64,000 nt of DNA. Origin: Aneurinibacillus sp. Ricciae_BoGa-3. GTDB taxonomy: Bacteria > Bacillota > Bacilli > Aneurinibacillales > Aneurinibacillaceae. Under the pieces are notes generated by a model. It had not been told where the DNA came from. It saw only the letters and a list, made by a program, of their open reading frames with translations, and ran no database searches. Numbering within the stretch: the first letter of the stretch is position 1; the number at the start of each line of letters is the position of its first letter. Positions 34,693 to 43,595 of this stretch are shown in pieces. A program made the translations under genes and the position numbers. The DNA is taken from the NCBI RefSeq assembly GCF_028421645.1, contig NZ_CP116887.1, positions 1,118,001 to 1,182,000 of the forward strand, read 5' to 3'.

Positions 34693-35934
34693 GTGTCCAG
34701 ACTTCGGGAAGCAGCAATTGAACTGCATCGAGAGCATCGCGGCAAGATTAGCGTACAGTCTAAAGTAAGCGTGAATTCGGCTGAAGAGTTAAGCCTTGCC
34801 TATTCACCGGGTGTAGCGGAACCCTGCAAGGATATTTTTCAAGACCCGCAGCAAGTATATGAGTACACTTCCAAAGGAAATATGGTTGCCGTTGTATCTG
34901 ACGGATCCGCTGTACTTGGTCTGGGCAATATTGGGCCGGAGGGCGCACTTCCAGTTATGGAAGGCAAAGCGGTCCTGTTTAAATCTTTTGCAGGTGTAGA
35001 TGCTTTCCCTATTTGTCTAAATACGCAGGATCCGGAAGAAATTATCCGGACAGTGAAATACCTTGAACCGGCTTTCGGTGGAATTAACCTGGAGGACATC
35101 GCAGCTCCTAACTGCTTTGAAATTGAAGAGCGGCTGAAAGAAGAATTAAACATCCCTGTATTTCATGATGATCAGCACGGTACGGCCATCGTGACAGCCG
35201 CTGGGCTTCTCAATGCCCTTAAAATCGTTGGAAAAAAGATGGAAGAAATATCAGTTGTCGCCAACGGGGCGGGAGCGGCAGGCATTGCCATTACGAAGCT
35301 ACTTCTGCGCATGGGCGTGAAGGAAGTCATTGTGTGCGATTCCAAGGGGGCCATTTATAGCGGTCGCCCGGATGGCATGAACCCTATAAAAGACGCCGTT
35401 GCGGCTATCACGAATCCCGGCAAGAAGCAAGGATCGCTTGCGGAGGTTATTATAGGTGCAGATGTATTTATTGGCGTATCGGTATCAGGTTCGCTGACCC
35501 AGCAAATGATACGGTCTATGAGTATCAACCCGATCATTTTCGCTATGGCTAATCCTGATCCGGAAATCATGCCCGTTGAAGCAAAGGCAGCCGGTGCGGC
35601 AGTCGTTGGCACCGGCCGGTCAGATTTTCCCAATCAGGTGAATAATGTGCTTGCATTCCCGGGCATTTTCCGTGGAGCACTGGAGGTAAGGGCTACAGAC
35701 ATTAATGAGGATATGAAGCTCGCAGCTGTACATGCGATCGCTGAACTGGTAAGCGACAGAGAACTCGCCCCGGATTATGTCATCCCGTCCCCCTTCAACC
35801 CTGCTGTAGTGCCAAATGTTGCAGCTGCTGTTGCACAGGCGGCCATGGAAACAGGGGTTGCCCGCAGAAAGATTAGTCTGGAAGAATTGCAGTTGTGCGT
35901 CATGAACGCAGAGCCAGTGCTGGAGAAGCTGTAA
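34693..35934 (+). CDS. ytsJ: NAD(P)-dependent malic enzyme (YtsJ/MalS class)
   Basis: A 413-residue decarboxylating malate dehydrogenase (malate to pyruvate and CO2), of the short form without a phosphotransacetylase tail. Seen: SLAYSPGVAEPC, GLGNIGPEGALPVMEGKAVL, the catalytic and metal-site region EDIAAPNCFEIEERL with HDDQHGTA, and the Rossmann VVANGAGAAGIA. GTG 34693 (MSRLREAA) has AAGGAG upstream; the longer open frame to 34582 would cover the promoter. It forms an operon with the GntR regulator, and then probably accD-accA-pyk, linking pyruvate and malonyl-CoA supply. Confidence 0.94.
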   Translation: MSRLREAAIELHREHRGKISVQSKVSVNSAEELSLAYSPGVAEPCKDIFQDPQQVYEYTSKGNMVAVVSDGSAVLGLGNIGPEGALPVMEGKAVLFKSFAGVDAFPICLNTQDPEEIIRTVKYLEPAFGGINLEDIAAPNCFEIEERLKEELNIPVFHDDQHGTAIVTAAGLLNALKIVGKKMEEISVVANGAGAAGIAITKLLLRMGVKEVIVCDSKGAIYSGRPDGMNPIKDAVAAITNPGKKQGSLAEVIIGADVFIGVSVSGSLTQQMIRSMSINPIIFAMANPDPEIMPVEAKAAGAAVVGTGRSDFPNQVNNVLAFPGIFRGALEVRATDINEDMKLAAVHAIAELVSDRELAPDYVIPSPFNPAVVPNVAAAVAQAAMETGVARRKISLEELQLCVMNAEPVLEKL

Positions 35935-35960
35935 TAGTTTTCTTCTATGAGGTGAGTTTG

Positions 35961-36632
35961 TTGACGGATGCCAAACAGCAGCACAAGGTTTATGAAGAGA
36001 TATTGATGGAAATAAACAGAATTATTAAGGAGGAGGGCCTAAAACCCGGTGACCGGCTTCCTTCCGAACGTGAACTCTCGGAACGCCTGCAAGTTGGGCG
36101 TTCTTCTGTGCGTGAAGCACTGCGTTCTCTGGAACTGCTTGGGCTGATTACCACCCGCCGCGGGGAAGGAACCTTTCTTCAGCATTACCGCCAAAACCAG
36201 CTAATCAACATCATTGGGTCCTATATACTGAAGGATTTTAAAACTCGCCGGGATCTGGTTGAGATGAGAAAGCTGCTCGAAATTGACGCGGTTCGGTTAG
36301 CTTGCGAACGAGCGGGGGAGCGGCATTTTGCCGAAATGGAAAAAATTATAAACCAGGCAGAACAAAAAATGAAAGAGGGCGGGATTGCCGCCGAAGAAGA
36401 TTACTTGTTCCACCGCGCAATTTGCCGGTCAAGCCGTAACTCTGTCCTGCATAGAATCTGGGTACCGGTAGTGGAATACAGCAAGTCAACCCGCGAAGAA
36501 TCACTTTCACGCGCGGGCCGGCCGGAGATTGCGATCATGGAACACCGCGACATATTAAATGCGATTCGTGAACGAAATGAAGCGAAAGCTGTCTCAAACA
36601 TGCTTCGCCACCTGGAGAATAGCATTCTATAA
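35961..36632 (+). CDS. FadR-subfamily GntR transcriptional regulator
   Basis: A 223-residue regulator. The winged helix (KPGDRLPSERELSERLQVGR, SSVREALRSLELLGLI) is the GntR HTH, and the C-terminal helical part (LVEMRKLLEIDAVRLACERA to MLRHLE) is an FCD domain with the acidic and His residues (DYLFHRAI, MEHRDILNAI) that bind metal and carboxylate ligands. TTG 35961 is chosen, with GAGGTGA 5 bases upstream; the frame opens at 35895 inside the malic enzyme gene. A carboxylic acid such as malate or pyruvate is a reasonable ligand guess. The operator at 34646 is a good target. Confidence 0.88.
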   Translation: MTDAKQQHKVYEEILMEINRIIKEEGLKPGDRLPSERELSERLQVGRSSVREALRSLELLGLITTRRGEGTFLQHYRQNQLINIIGSYILKDFKTRRDLVEMRKLLEIDAVRLACERAGERHFAEMEKIINQAEQKMKEGGIAAEEDYLFHRAICRSSRNSVLHRIWVPVVEYSKSTREESLSRAGRPEIAIMEHRDILNAIRERNEAKAVSNMLRHLENSIL

Positions 36633-36721
36633 ACCATTCCATCCTAATTTCATGTTGGTTTCCGTACGCGGGCTGCATTACAATATGAGGAGGAACTTGT
36701 ATATAGGAGGAGGCGGCCGTT

Positions 36722-36907
36722 ATGTGGACGGTCATTTATGTAGCCCCAACTGCCAAAATGGCCGAAAAGATTCAGGATAGATTAACGGCTGAAGGATTTC
36801 TTGTGAAAATCCGCCAGGTTGGTGAATCCAAACAGTGTGAAATTCTGGTGCCCCAAGGTGAACTGGAAGAGGTTCAGGATGTGCTGAATCGTTCATTGAT
36901 GCCCTAA
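36722..36907 (+). CDS. Small conserved protein upstream of accD (DUF2007-like)
   Basis: A 61-residue protein with a ferredoxin-like alpha/beta pattern: MWTVIYVAPTAKMAEKIQDR, then EGFLVKIRQV and CEILVPQGELEEVQDVL. This resembles the small DUF2007-type fold and the short proteins found just before accD in many Bacilli, sometimes misnamed glutamate decarboxylase. AGGAGGAGG lies 8-10 bases before the ATG. It is 15 bases from accD and so co-transcribed. Function unknown. Confidence 0.65.
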   Translation: MWTVIYVAPTAKMAEKIQDRLTAEGFLVKIRQVGESKQCEILVPQGELEEVQDVLNRSLMP

Positions 36908-36922
36908 GAGAGGTGCTTATTT

Positions 36923-37818
36923 TTGTTAAAAGATATATTTTATAAGAAGCGTAAGTATGCAACCTTGCCAACCGGTCAGGTTGTGGATAAGGAGCGTACG
37001 GACACGCGCTCTGAAAAAAAGAAATTCCGGAAGGCCTGTTAGTTAAATGCAGCCGCTGCGGAACCATTGCCTATACGAAAGAACTTGAGAAACATTTAAA
37101 AGTCTGCCACGGATGCGGTTATCATTTTGCGATGACCGCCTTTGAACGTATTGCAGCAACACTCGATGAAAGCCACTTTTTTGAATACGACGCAGGCATG
37201 ATATCTGAAAACCCGCTCCATTTCCCTGATTACGCAGAGAAGCTGGCAAAAGATCGGGAAAAAACCGACTTGGCCGAAGCAGTTGTGACCGGGGAGGGAA
37301 CGATTATGGGCTTTCCTGTTGTGCTGGGGGTCATGGATCCGAGGTTCCGGATGGGCAGCATGGGATCGGTTGTCGGAGAAAAGATTACCCGCGCGATTGA
37401 AAAGGCTATAGAAAAAGAGTACCCCTTTATCCTGTTCTCCGCGTCTGGAGGGGCAAGAATGCAGGAAGGCGTACTAAGCTTAATGCAGATGGCTAAGACG
37501 AGCGCGGCTCTGGCAAGGCTTGACGCCGTCGGGGGCTTATTTATCTCTTTTATGACGAACCCAACAACGGGCGGGGTTTCCGCAAGCTTTGCTTCGCTGG
37601 GAGACTACAATTTTGCTGAACCTGGTGCGCTAATCGGGTTTGCTGGCCGCCGCATTATTGAACAGACGATTCGCCAGGAGCTGCCTGAAGATTTCCAGAC
37701 AGCCGAATTTTTATTGAAAAACGGACAGCTGGACAGGGTCGTTCCGCGTAAAGAAATACGTGATACTCTTGGGAAAATCCTGGATATGCACGCGGTGAGG
37801 AGTGTTACGAATGGCTGA
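36923..37818 (+). CDS. accD: AccD, acetyl-CoA carboxylase beta subunit, split by a -1 frameshift
   Basis: Carboxyltransferase beta subunit making malonyl-CoA. It starts at TTG 36923 (AGAGAGGTG upstream; [20 protein letters not shown]) and reads to a stop at 37040-37042. The rest lies in the -1 frame. Slipping at A_AAA_AAG (37015-37021) gives [14 protein letters not shown] and then an ordinary AccD: zinc ribbon CSRCG ... [29 protein letters not shown] and [20 protein letters not shown]. Without the shift only about 39 residues form, lacking all domains. accD is normally essential, so either frameshifting is real or one A of the run was lost in sequencing. The stop overlaps the accA start. Confidence 0.9.
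37015..37063 (+). promoter_or_regulatory. Candidate -1 ribosomal frameshift site in accD
   Basis: Slippery heptamer A_AAA_AAG at 37015-37021 in the right phase (zero frame AAA AAG). Three bases later TTCCG (37025-37029) can pair with CGGAA (37059-37063), enclosing a GCAGC/GCTGC mini-hairpin at 37049-37058. AAGGAG lies about 20 bases upstream of the heptamer. The zero-frame stop TAG follows at 37040. These are the usual parts of a bacterial -1 site, though the SD-like spacing is longer than in dnaX. Confidence 0.5.
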
Positions 37819-38794
37819 TCTTCAATTTGAGAAACCGCTCCTTGAATTAAACGCGAAAATCGAGGAACTGCGTAAATTCACGCAAGAGAAGCATATTGAC
37901 TTTTCCGATGAAATTGTCAAACTGGAAGCAAGAGCAAAAACGCTGGCAGAAGAAATTTATGGCAACTTAACGCCATGGCAGCGGGTGCAGTTGGCACGCC
38001 ACGCAGAACGCCCAACAACGTTGGACTTGGTTCGTGAAATCTTTACTGACTTCATTGAACTTCACGGCGACCGGGTCTTTGGGGACGATGCAGCGATTGT
38101 TGCCGGACTTGCCAAGTTCAATGGGAGACCGGTGACTGTCATCGGACATCAAAAAGGTAAAGACACAAAAGATAATATCGCGCGTAATTTTGGGATGCCC
38201 CATCCGGAAGGTTACCGAAAAGCCCTCCGCCTCATGCAGCAGGCAGACAAGTTCAACCGCCCTATTATCTGTTTTATTAACACGCCCGGTGCCTATCCAG
38301 GCAAAGCCGCCGAAGAGCGCGGACAGAGTGAAGCAATTGCCAGAAACCTTCGTGAAATGGCTTCTTTTGGAGTGCCTATTATTTCAGTTGTTACAGGTGA
38401 AGGCGGTAGTGGAGGAGCTCTGGCGCTTGGTGTTGGCAATCGGCTTCTTATGTTTGAGAACGCCTTTTACTCCGTTATATCTCCGGAAGGGGCGGCAGCG
38501 CTGCTTTGGAAGGATGCTTCCCAGGCACAGCGCGCTGCGGAATCAATGAAGATAACAGCGAAGGATCTGCATGAGATGGGCATTATAGATGAAGTTGTTA
38601 AAGAGCCGATGGGCGGTGCTCACCGGGATACAGCGAAAGCAGGCGATCTCCTACGTGAGGCACTGGAACGCCATCTCTGCGAACTTTCCCAAATGAGCCG
38701 CGAAGAGTTAATTATCGACCGGTATAATAAATACAAATCTATTGGCACGTTTGCATTAGCTGCTGAACCCACAACTATTCCAACAAATTCCTAG
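37811..38794 (+). CDS. accA: AccA, acetyl-CoA carboxylase alpha subunit
   Basis: A 327-residue carboxyltransferase alpha subunit, partner of AccD in an alpha2-beta2 complex. Seen: [14 protein letters not shown] start ([14 protein letters not shown]), [18 protein letters not shown] [61 protein letters not shown] and [17 protein letters not shown], which form the CoA and biotin site. ATG 37811 overlaps the accD stop by 8 bases, so alpha and beta are translationally coupled; any frameshift efficiency in accD would therefore affect accA too. GAGGAG precedes the start. Confidence 0.96.
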   Translation: MADLQFEKPLLELNAKIEELRKFTQEKHIDFSDEIVKLEARAKTLAEEIYGNLTPWQRVQLARHAERPTTLDLVREIFTDFIELHGDRVFGDDAAIVAGLAKFNGRPVTVIGHQKGKDTKDNIARNFGMPHPEGYRKALRLMQQADKFNRPIICFINTPGAYPGKAAEERGQSEAIARNLREMASFGVPIISVVTGEGGSGGALALGVGNRLLMFENAFYSVISPEGAAALLWKDASQAQRAAESMKITAKDLHEMGIIDEVVKEPMGGAHRDTAKAGDLLREALERHLCELSQMSREELIIDRYNKYKSIGTFALAAEPTTIPTNS

Positions 38795-38807
38795 GAGGTA
38801 CCACCGT

Positions 38808-40559
38808 ATGCGAAACACAAAAATAGTCTGCACAATAGGGCCGGCAAGTGAATCAATCGAGACCTTAAAAGAATTAATGGAAGCGGGGATGAATGTAGCC
38901 CGGCTTAACTTCTCCCACGGCAGCCATGAAGAGCATGGTGCCCGGATCACGGCAATCCGCCAGGCGGCCAAAGAACTGGGCAAAAGCATTGCAATCTTGC
39001 TTGATACTAAGGGGCCTGAAATTCGTACAGGCCTGCTGGCCCAGGAAGTTGTAGAACTAAAAGAAGGAGAAAGCCTCACGCTGACCACCGAGGAAATCAT
39101 GGGTACGGCAGAGCGCGTCTCCGTTACATACGGTGGACTTCCTAACGATGTTTCATCTGGCTCCACTATCCTGATAGATGATGGGTTAATCGGACTGACA
39201 GTTGAAAGCGTGGAAGGAACAGAAATTCACTGCCGAATTCGCAATGGCGGCCCTTTAAAAAGCCGCAAAGGTGTAAATGTACCGGGTGTTAACATTGGTC
39301 TGCCCGGTATTACGGAAAAGGACGCCCAGGATATTGCGTTTGGCATTAGAGAAGGAATTGATATTATTGCCGCATCCTTTGTGCGAAAACCGCAGGATGT
39401 GCTGGAGATTCGGAAGATTTTAGAAATGAACCATGCTGATATCATGATCATCTCCAAAATTGAGAACCAGGAAGGCGTGGAAAATCTAGATGAAATTCTC
39501 GCCGTATCCGATGGGCTAATGGTAGCCCGGGGTGATCTCGGTGTGGAGATTCCTGCAGAAGAGGTGCCACTTGTTCAAAAAGAAATGATCCGCAAGTGCA
39601 ACAATGCTGGCAAACCCGTAATCACGGCAACCCAAATGCTTGATTCTATGCAGCGCAACCCACGGCCAACACGTGCCGAAGCAAGTGACGTGGCCAATGC
39701 CATCTTTGATGGTTCGGATGCGATTATGCTGTCCGGTGAAACGGCAGCGGGTAAGTACCCTGTTGAAGCTGTTCGTACGATGGACCGCATTGCCCGAACA
39801 GCAGAGACAGCTATAGCTTATCAGGAAATTCTCCACCGCGAAGCGGTTAAGAAGCAAACGAGTATTCCTGACGCGTTAAGCCAGGCGGTGGCAAATGTAG
39901 CGTATGACCTGGATGCGGCAGCGATTATCACGTCTACTGAGAGCGGACACACCGCAAGAATGGTTTCCAAATTCCGTCCCAAGGCTCCGATTGTGGCCGT
40001 TACTCCACATAGTCATGTATGCCGCAAACTGGCTTTGATCTGGGGCGTTCAGCCACTTCTTGCAGAACCGGCTGAGACTACGGATGAAATGCTCGATGTT
40101 GCCGTGAGGACGGCTGTGAATGCGGGTATTGTCAAGCGAGGCGAGCTGGTGGTTATTACAGCTGGCGTTCCGGTACGTGAACGTGGTACAACAAATCTGC
40201 TCAAGGCGCATATTGTGGGTGAAGTTGTCGCCCGTGGCCAGGGGATTGGACAGAAAAACGTAACAGGCAAGGTTGTTGTTTTACGCGGAACTCAGCAACT
40301 TCCGGCTGATCTAGAGCCCGGCTATATTCTAGTAGCAAGCGGTACGGATCGTGAAATGATGCCGATTATCAACAATGCGGCAGCGCTTATTATTGAAGAG
40401 GGCGGGCTTACTTCCCATGCTGCTGTTGTTGGCCTAAACCTTGACCTCCCCGTTATAGTAGGTGTGGAAAGTGCGACCCAAACGTTCCATGATGGAGATG
40501 AAGTGACAGTTGACGCAGCAGTCGGGCACGTGTATTCCGGATTTGCACGCATACTCTAA
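38808..40559 (+). CDS. pyk: Pyruvate kinase, Bacillus type with C-terminal extra domain
   Basis: A 583-residue pyruvate kinase (PEP + ADP to pyruvate + ATP). Seen: N-terminal [11 protein letters not shown], active-site [36 protein letters not shown] and the domain A end [18 protein letters not shown] with [13 protein letters not shown]. The last about 110 residues (from [29 protein letters not shown]) are the PEP-utiliser-like domain typical of Bacillus/Geobacillus enzymes. AGGAGG precedes the ATG. It lies 13 bases after accA; pfkA, which stands here in B. subtilis, is absent. Confidence 0.96.
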   Translation: MRNTKIVCTIGPASESIETLKELMEAGMNVARLNFSHGSHEEHGARITAIRQAAKELGKSIAILLDTKGPEIRTGLLAQEVVELKEGESLTLTTEEIMGTAERVSVTYGGLPNDVSSGSTILIDDGLIGLTVESVEGTEIHCRIRNGGPLKSRKGVNVPGVNIGLPGITEKDAQDIAFGIREGIDIIAASFVRKPQDVLEIRKILEMNHADIMIISKIENQEGVENLDEILAVSDGLMVARGDLGVEIPAEEVPLVQKEMIRKCNNAGKPVITATQMLDSMQRNPRPTRAEASDVANAIFDGSDAIMLSGETAAGKYPVEAVRTMDRIARTAETAIAYQEILHREAVKKQTSIPDALSQAVANVAYDLDAAAIITSTESGHTARMVSKFRPKAPIVAVTPHSHVCRKLALIWGVQPLLAEPAETTDEMLDVAVRTAVNAGIVKRGELVVITAGVPVRERGTTNLLKAHIVGEVVARGQGIGQKNVTGKVVVLRGTQQLPADLEPGYILVASGTDREMMPIINNAAALIIEEGGLTSHAAVVGLNLDLPVIVGVESATQTFHDGDEVTVDAAVGHVYSGFARIL

Positions 40560-40579
40560 CAGAAAGAGAGCTAGCACAC

Positions 40580-41005
40580 ATGGCGGAAGAAACATGGTTT
40601 GATTCATATGTCCGCGTCCGCTATCAGGAAACAGACCAAATGGGGGTCGTTTACCATGCGAACTATCTGGTCTGGTTTGAAGTGGGGCGGACGGAGTTAA
40701 TTCGGCAGCTAGGCTTCTCCTATCAGCGGTTTGAAGGGCTTGGATTTATGCTGCCTGTAACCGAAGCGCATGCCTCCTACAAAAAGGCAGCCCGCTATGA
40801 CGATGAGCTTATTATCCGCACAAAAATTGCCCGCCTGGAGGGAGTAAGACTCGTTTTTGCCTATGAAATCATTCGGCAAAACGATGGCGAGTTGCTCGCT
40901 TCAGGAGAAACGCACCATATCTGGACTTCACTTTCATTAAAACCGGTTCGCCTTGAAAGGCAGCAGCCGGAATTGTATGCTATGCTAAAACAGTATGAAT
41001 CATAG
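40580..41005 (+). CDS. Acyl-CoA thioesterase, YbgC/FadM hotdog type
   Basis: A 141-residue single hotdog-domain protein. The motif RYQETDQMGVVYHANYLVWF contains the catalytic Asp (here TDQMG) and the conserved Y-NY of YbgC/FadM-type thioesterases, with SYKKAARYDDEL and GETHHIWTSLSLKP later. It hydrolyses acyl-CoA esters, probably short or medium chain. It starts 20 bases after pyk with AAAGAGAG upstream and is probably in the same transcript. Confidence 0.88.
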   Translation: MAEETWFDSYVRVRYQETDQMGVVYHANYLVWFEVGRTELIRQLGFSYQRFEGLGFMLPVTEAHASYKKAARYDDELIIRTKIARLEGVRLVFAYEIIRQNDGELLASGETHHIWTSLSLKPVRLERQQPELYAMLKQYES

Positions 41006-41029
41006 GGCATATGATGGGAGGAGAAGGTG

Positions 41030-41419
41030 ATGATGCGCATTCTCGTGATGATACTCATTGTTGTTCCCACATTGGAAATATGGGGTCTGCTGACAGCCGG
41101 CAGGGCGTTTGGGTGGCTTCCCACCCTGGCTATGTGCGTCTTTACGGGTGTAGTAGGCGCCTGGCTTGCCAAAAGGGAAGGCTTACAAATATTTAAATTG
41201 GCCCAGCTGCAGATGAGCAGAGGACAGCTGCCCGGGGAAGCTATTTTAGACGGGATTTGCGTATTTACAGGAGGAATTTTCCTCATGCTTCCGGGTTTTT
41301 TCACCGATATTATCGGGTTTTTTCTTATCTTTCCGTACACGCGAGGGATTTCAAAAATCTTTATAAAACGCTGGCTTTGGCGTAAGGTTCAGTCTGGAAG
41401 TATTCAATTTTTTAAGTAA
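41030..41419 (+). CDS. fxsA: FxsA family membrane protein
   Basis: A 129-residue protein with three to four hydrophobic segments: ILVMILIVVPTLEIWGLLTA, WLPTLAMCVFTGVVGAWLAK, then GGIFLMLPGFFTDIIGFFLI, the diagnostic FxsA motif. E. coli FxsA counteracts phage T7 exclusion by the F plasmid; in Bacillus the role is unknown. ATG 41030 has GGGAGG 8 bases upstream; GTG 41027 and ATG 41033 are possible. The second full copy of the repeat element begins within its TAA stop codon. Confidence 0.88.
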   Translation: MMRILVMILIVVPTLEIWGLLTAGRAFGWLPTLAMCVFTGVVGAWLAKREGLQIFKLAQLQMSRGQLPGEAILDGICVFTGGIFLMLPGFFTDIIGFFLIFPYTRGISKIFIKRWLWRKVQSGSIQFFK

Positions 41420-41735
41420 AAAACATCGTGGGCCATGCCGCTCTCTTCTTTCCCCCCCATAGAAGTTTTTACGGGCGCTTTGTGGAACGACGGCCGGACC
41501 GGCATTAGGGAATCTTGGCCAGCGGCAAGCGCAGGCGATGGCCTTAGATTCCTTTATACTGTTTAGGTGTAACATCTGGGTATTTCAATGATGGAGACAG
41601 TTGCCGGTCTTTTTCGCCCCCTGTTCCACACGCTCCACAGGGGGAAAGAAAGGCGCGGACATGCGCCTCACGATGTTTTTCTTCGCTTTTGGTCCCATTT
41701 AAGCAATCTCTCAAGGAACTTCAACTTTTTAAAGC
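41419..41735 (-). repeat. Dispersed non-coding element, full copy B (opposite orientation to A)
   Basis: The core 41419-41680 (262 bp) is the reverse complement of copy A with a few substitutions and small indels, including a 5-base loss in the GCGCT-rich centre and a 1-base gain near the CTAAGGCC segment. The ends are AAAAACATCG(T/C)G(A/G) inverted. The outer module, GGTCCCATTT and on to 41735, matches the left module of A but has lost the second half of the GGGACC hairpin. The boundary lies at the last bases of the fxsA stop codon. Confidence 0.85.
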
Positions 41736-41751
41736 ACATAAAATTAACATA

Positions 41752-41785
41752 AGTAAAAGGACAGCGGGTTCGCTGTCCTTTTACT
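41752..41785. terminator. Bidirectional terminator overlapping the MaoC-like stop codon
   Basis: AGTAAAAGGACAGCG (41752-41766) pairs with CGCTGTCCTTTTACT (41771-41785), a 15-bp perfect stem with A/T arms. It includes the TAA stop of the minus-strand gene. Confidence 0.85.
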
Positions 41786-42164
41786 CATGAAGGGGGGCTT
41801 TAATGATGCCTTCAAACGAGCCCTCTAAAACCTTTTTATCGTTTTGGTTCGTGCATTCAAACACGGAGGAAATGTTAATCCTCGTCTCCTGCTTCTCATA
41901 TTGTGTAATAGTAACCGTACATGTAATAGTATCGCCGGTAAACACAGGCCGAAGAAAGTTGAACTGCATATTTCGGGCAAACACGTTATAATCTCCGCCG
42001 ATTTTTGTTGGCAGCGTTGCGGTTAACAGTCCCTGTACGATTAATCGTCCATCGTCATCTGGTATCAGGTGATGCTCCCCCTTATCACCAGAGAGTTCAC
42101 AGAAATATTCCACGTCTTGCCGGGTAAAGGTTCTCTCCCATGTGATCGTGTGTCCTGTATACAT
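41781..42164 (-). CDS. MaoC-like hotdog protein
   Basis: A 127-residue hotdog-fold protein. The segment FTRQDVEYFCELSGDKGEHH carries the Asp and His of (R)-specific enoyl-CoA hydratases of the MaoC group (usual pattern DxxxxxxxSGDxNPxH), but the Asn-Pro is replaced, so hydratase activity is uncertain. FNFLRPVFTGDTITCTVTI is the typical later strand pair. It might bind acyl-CoA in fatty acid or polyester metabolism. AGAGGGAG precedes ATG 42164. It follows ytvI by 11 bases on the same strand and so shares its transcript. Confidence 0.7.
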   Translation of the reverse strand: MYTGHTITWERTFTRQDVEYFCELSGDKGEHHLIPDDDGRLIVQGLLTATLPTKIGGDYNVFARNMQFNFLRPVFTGDTITCTVTITQYEKQETRINISSVFECTNQNDKKVLEGSFEGIIKAPLHE

Positions 42165-42175
42165 ATGTACTCCCT

Positions 42176-43312
42176 CTAGACTGCCGGTGGAGGCGGTCCT
42201 TTAATATAATCCCACGTATCCTTGAATACGCCCGCTTTACGCAGAGCATTAAACAGAACAAGCAGCACCGGCCCCATGACCAGCCCAAGAAAACCAAACA
42301 GCTTAAGTCCGGCAAACAGGGCAACAAGCGTCAGAAGCGGGTCGAGGCCCACATTGTTGGCAACAATCTTTGGCTCAATAATTTGGCGTAGCACAATAAC
42401 CGTCGCAAATAAAATACACAATCCGATAACCAGGTGATAATCCCCTGAAAAAATAGCATAAATGATCCACGGAATAAATACAGCACCAGTGCCAATATAA
42501 GGCATGAGATCGGCAAGGCCGGTTAACAGGCCAATGGATACGGCATAAGGCACACCAATGATCAGCAGGCCGATAATAACCAAAACAGCTGTAATTGAAA
42601 TAATGGTGAGCTGCGCTTTAATAAAACCAATCAGAGCCTGCTGCAGGTTGTTCACCACCATTACTCCTTTTCGAAGATGTTCAAGCGGAACCCATTCCCG
42701 GATTTTGCGTTTGATGCGATGATAATCCTTGCTTATAAAAAAGGCGGATAACACGGAAATCACCATAACAGTAGCTGCATCTGGAACAGAACTTAGAAAG
42801 TTTCGGATACCGGAAAGGATAATCGTAGTTAATGCCGTGCCTGCCATCGCAATTTTTGTCATACCGATCGATAAGTTTTCCTGGATTTTTTGCTTATACG
42901 GGTCCTCCAAATTGCTATACAGATGAGCAAACTTCCCATAAATGCTGGAGTTTACACCCTGTTCAAGAAAATTTGCGGAGTACTTCGTCAACTGGTCGAT
43001 ATAATGCGGCAGGGTATCAATTAGATTGCCTGTTTCGATGACAAGCTGTGTGACAAGAATCGTAAGCACGGCTGCAAGCATGAGGATGACGAACGCCAAT
43101 ATGACAAGAACCGCCAGCCATCGTGGCCACCTTCTGTTGTTCTCCAGCATATCAACCGGGCCGTTGATGATGTAAGCAATAATGAAACCAATGATAAAAG
43201 GGTATAGTAAAGGCGTCACAAACAGGATGAGTTTATACCCAATTACAACGACAGACGCAGCCAGCAAAAAACGCAGCACCTGGAATAATCGACGATAAAT
43301 AGTAGGATCCAT
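42176..43312 (-). CDS. ytvI: YtvI, sporulation membrane protein of the AI-2E transporter family
   Basis: A 378-residue polytopic membrane protein of the AI-2E exporter (PerM) superfamily with about eight helices and a soluble loop. Position between fxsA and citZ equals B. subtilis ytvI (spore_ytvI, TIGR02872). The conserved C-terminal PYIGTGAVFIPWIIY and GLDPLLTLVALFAGLKLFGF are seen. ATG 43312 has AAGGAGGG upstream; the frame opens at 43390. A possible SigE promoter lies 49-76 bases upstream. The transported substrate is unknown. Confidence 0.9.
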   Translation of the reverse strand: MDPTIYRRLFQVLRFLLAASVVVIGYKLILFVTPLLYPFIIGFIIAYIINGPVDMLENNRRWPRWLAVLVILAFVILMLAAVLTILVTQLVIETGNLIDTLPHYIDQLTKYSANFLEQGVNSSIYGKFAHLYSNLEDPYKQKIQENLSIGMTKIAMAGTALTTIILSGIRNFLSSVPDAATVMVISVLSAFFISKDYHRIKRKIREWVPLEHLRKGVMVVNNLQQALIGFIKAQLTIISITAVLVIIGLLIIGVPYAVSIGLLTGLADLMPYIGTGAVFIPWIIYAIFSGDYHLVIGLCILFATVIVLRQIIEPKIVANNVGLDPLLTLVALFAGLKLFGFLGLVMGPVLLVLFNALRKAGVFKDTWDYIKGPPPPAV

Positions 43313-43360
43313 ATACCCTCCTTTGCAGTGAGAATAAAAACTTTTCTGCTTCTTTTTTTT

Positions 43361-43388
43361 AGGGTATGATAAGTAAAGGTCAAAAAGC
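43361..43388 (-). promoter_or_regulatory. Possible SigE promoter of ytvI
   Basis: On the minus strand CATACCCT (43368-43361) matches 7 of 8 bases of the SigE -10, and GCTTTTT (43388-43382) matches 5 of 7 of the -35, with 13 bases between. Weaker than the ytrH promoter. Confidence 0.35.
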
Positions 43389-43436
43389 AAGGTTTACTTC
43401 GTGTTCAACATATTTTCACATTTTTTTTGAGAAACA

Positions 43437-43465
43437 TTCACAAACTTACTGAAATAATCTATAAT
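43437..43465 (+). promoter_or_regulatory. Sigma-A promoter of citZ, with a leader dyad
   Basis: TTCACA (43437-43442), 17 bases, TATAAT (43460-43465). The start would be near 43473. A dyad GATAC-GAAA-GTATC (43479-43492) follows at once and is trailed by a CT/T-rich run; it could be an operator or a weak RNA hairpin. The rest of the 283-base gap 43313-43595 shows no further gene. Confidence 0.7.
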
Positions 43466-43595
43466 TACTTTGAAACTAGATACGAAAGTATCCTCTCTCT
43501 TTTTTTGCCTGTACAGGTGTATTCTTGGAAAAGTCGGAGGATATTTTTTGAAGAATAATCCAACAGATAAACCAGAATAAAGGAGAGAATATGCT

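Noticed and set aside
37132..37818. accD as a gene starting at 37132 (MTAFERIA)
   Set aside because: This would omit the zinc ribbon and has no ribosome site; the missing N-terminus is present just upstream in the other frame.
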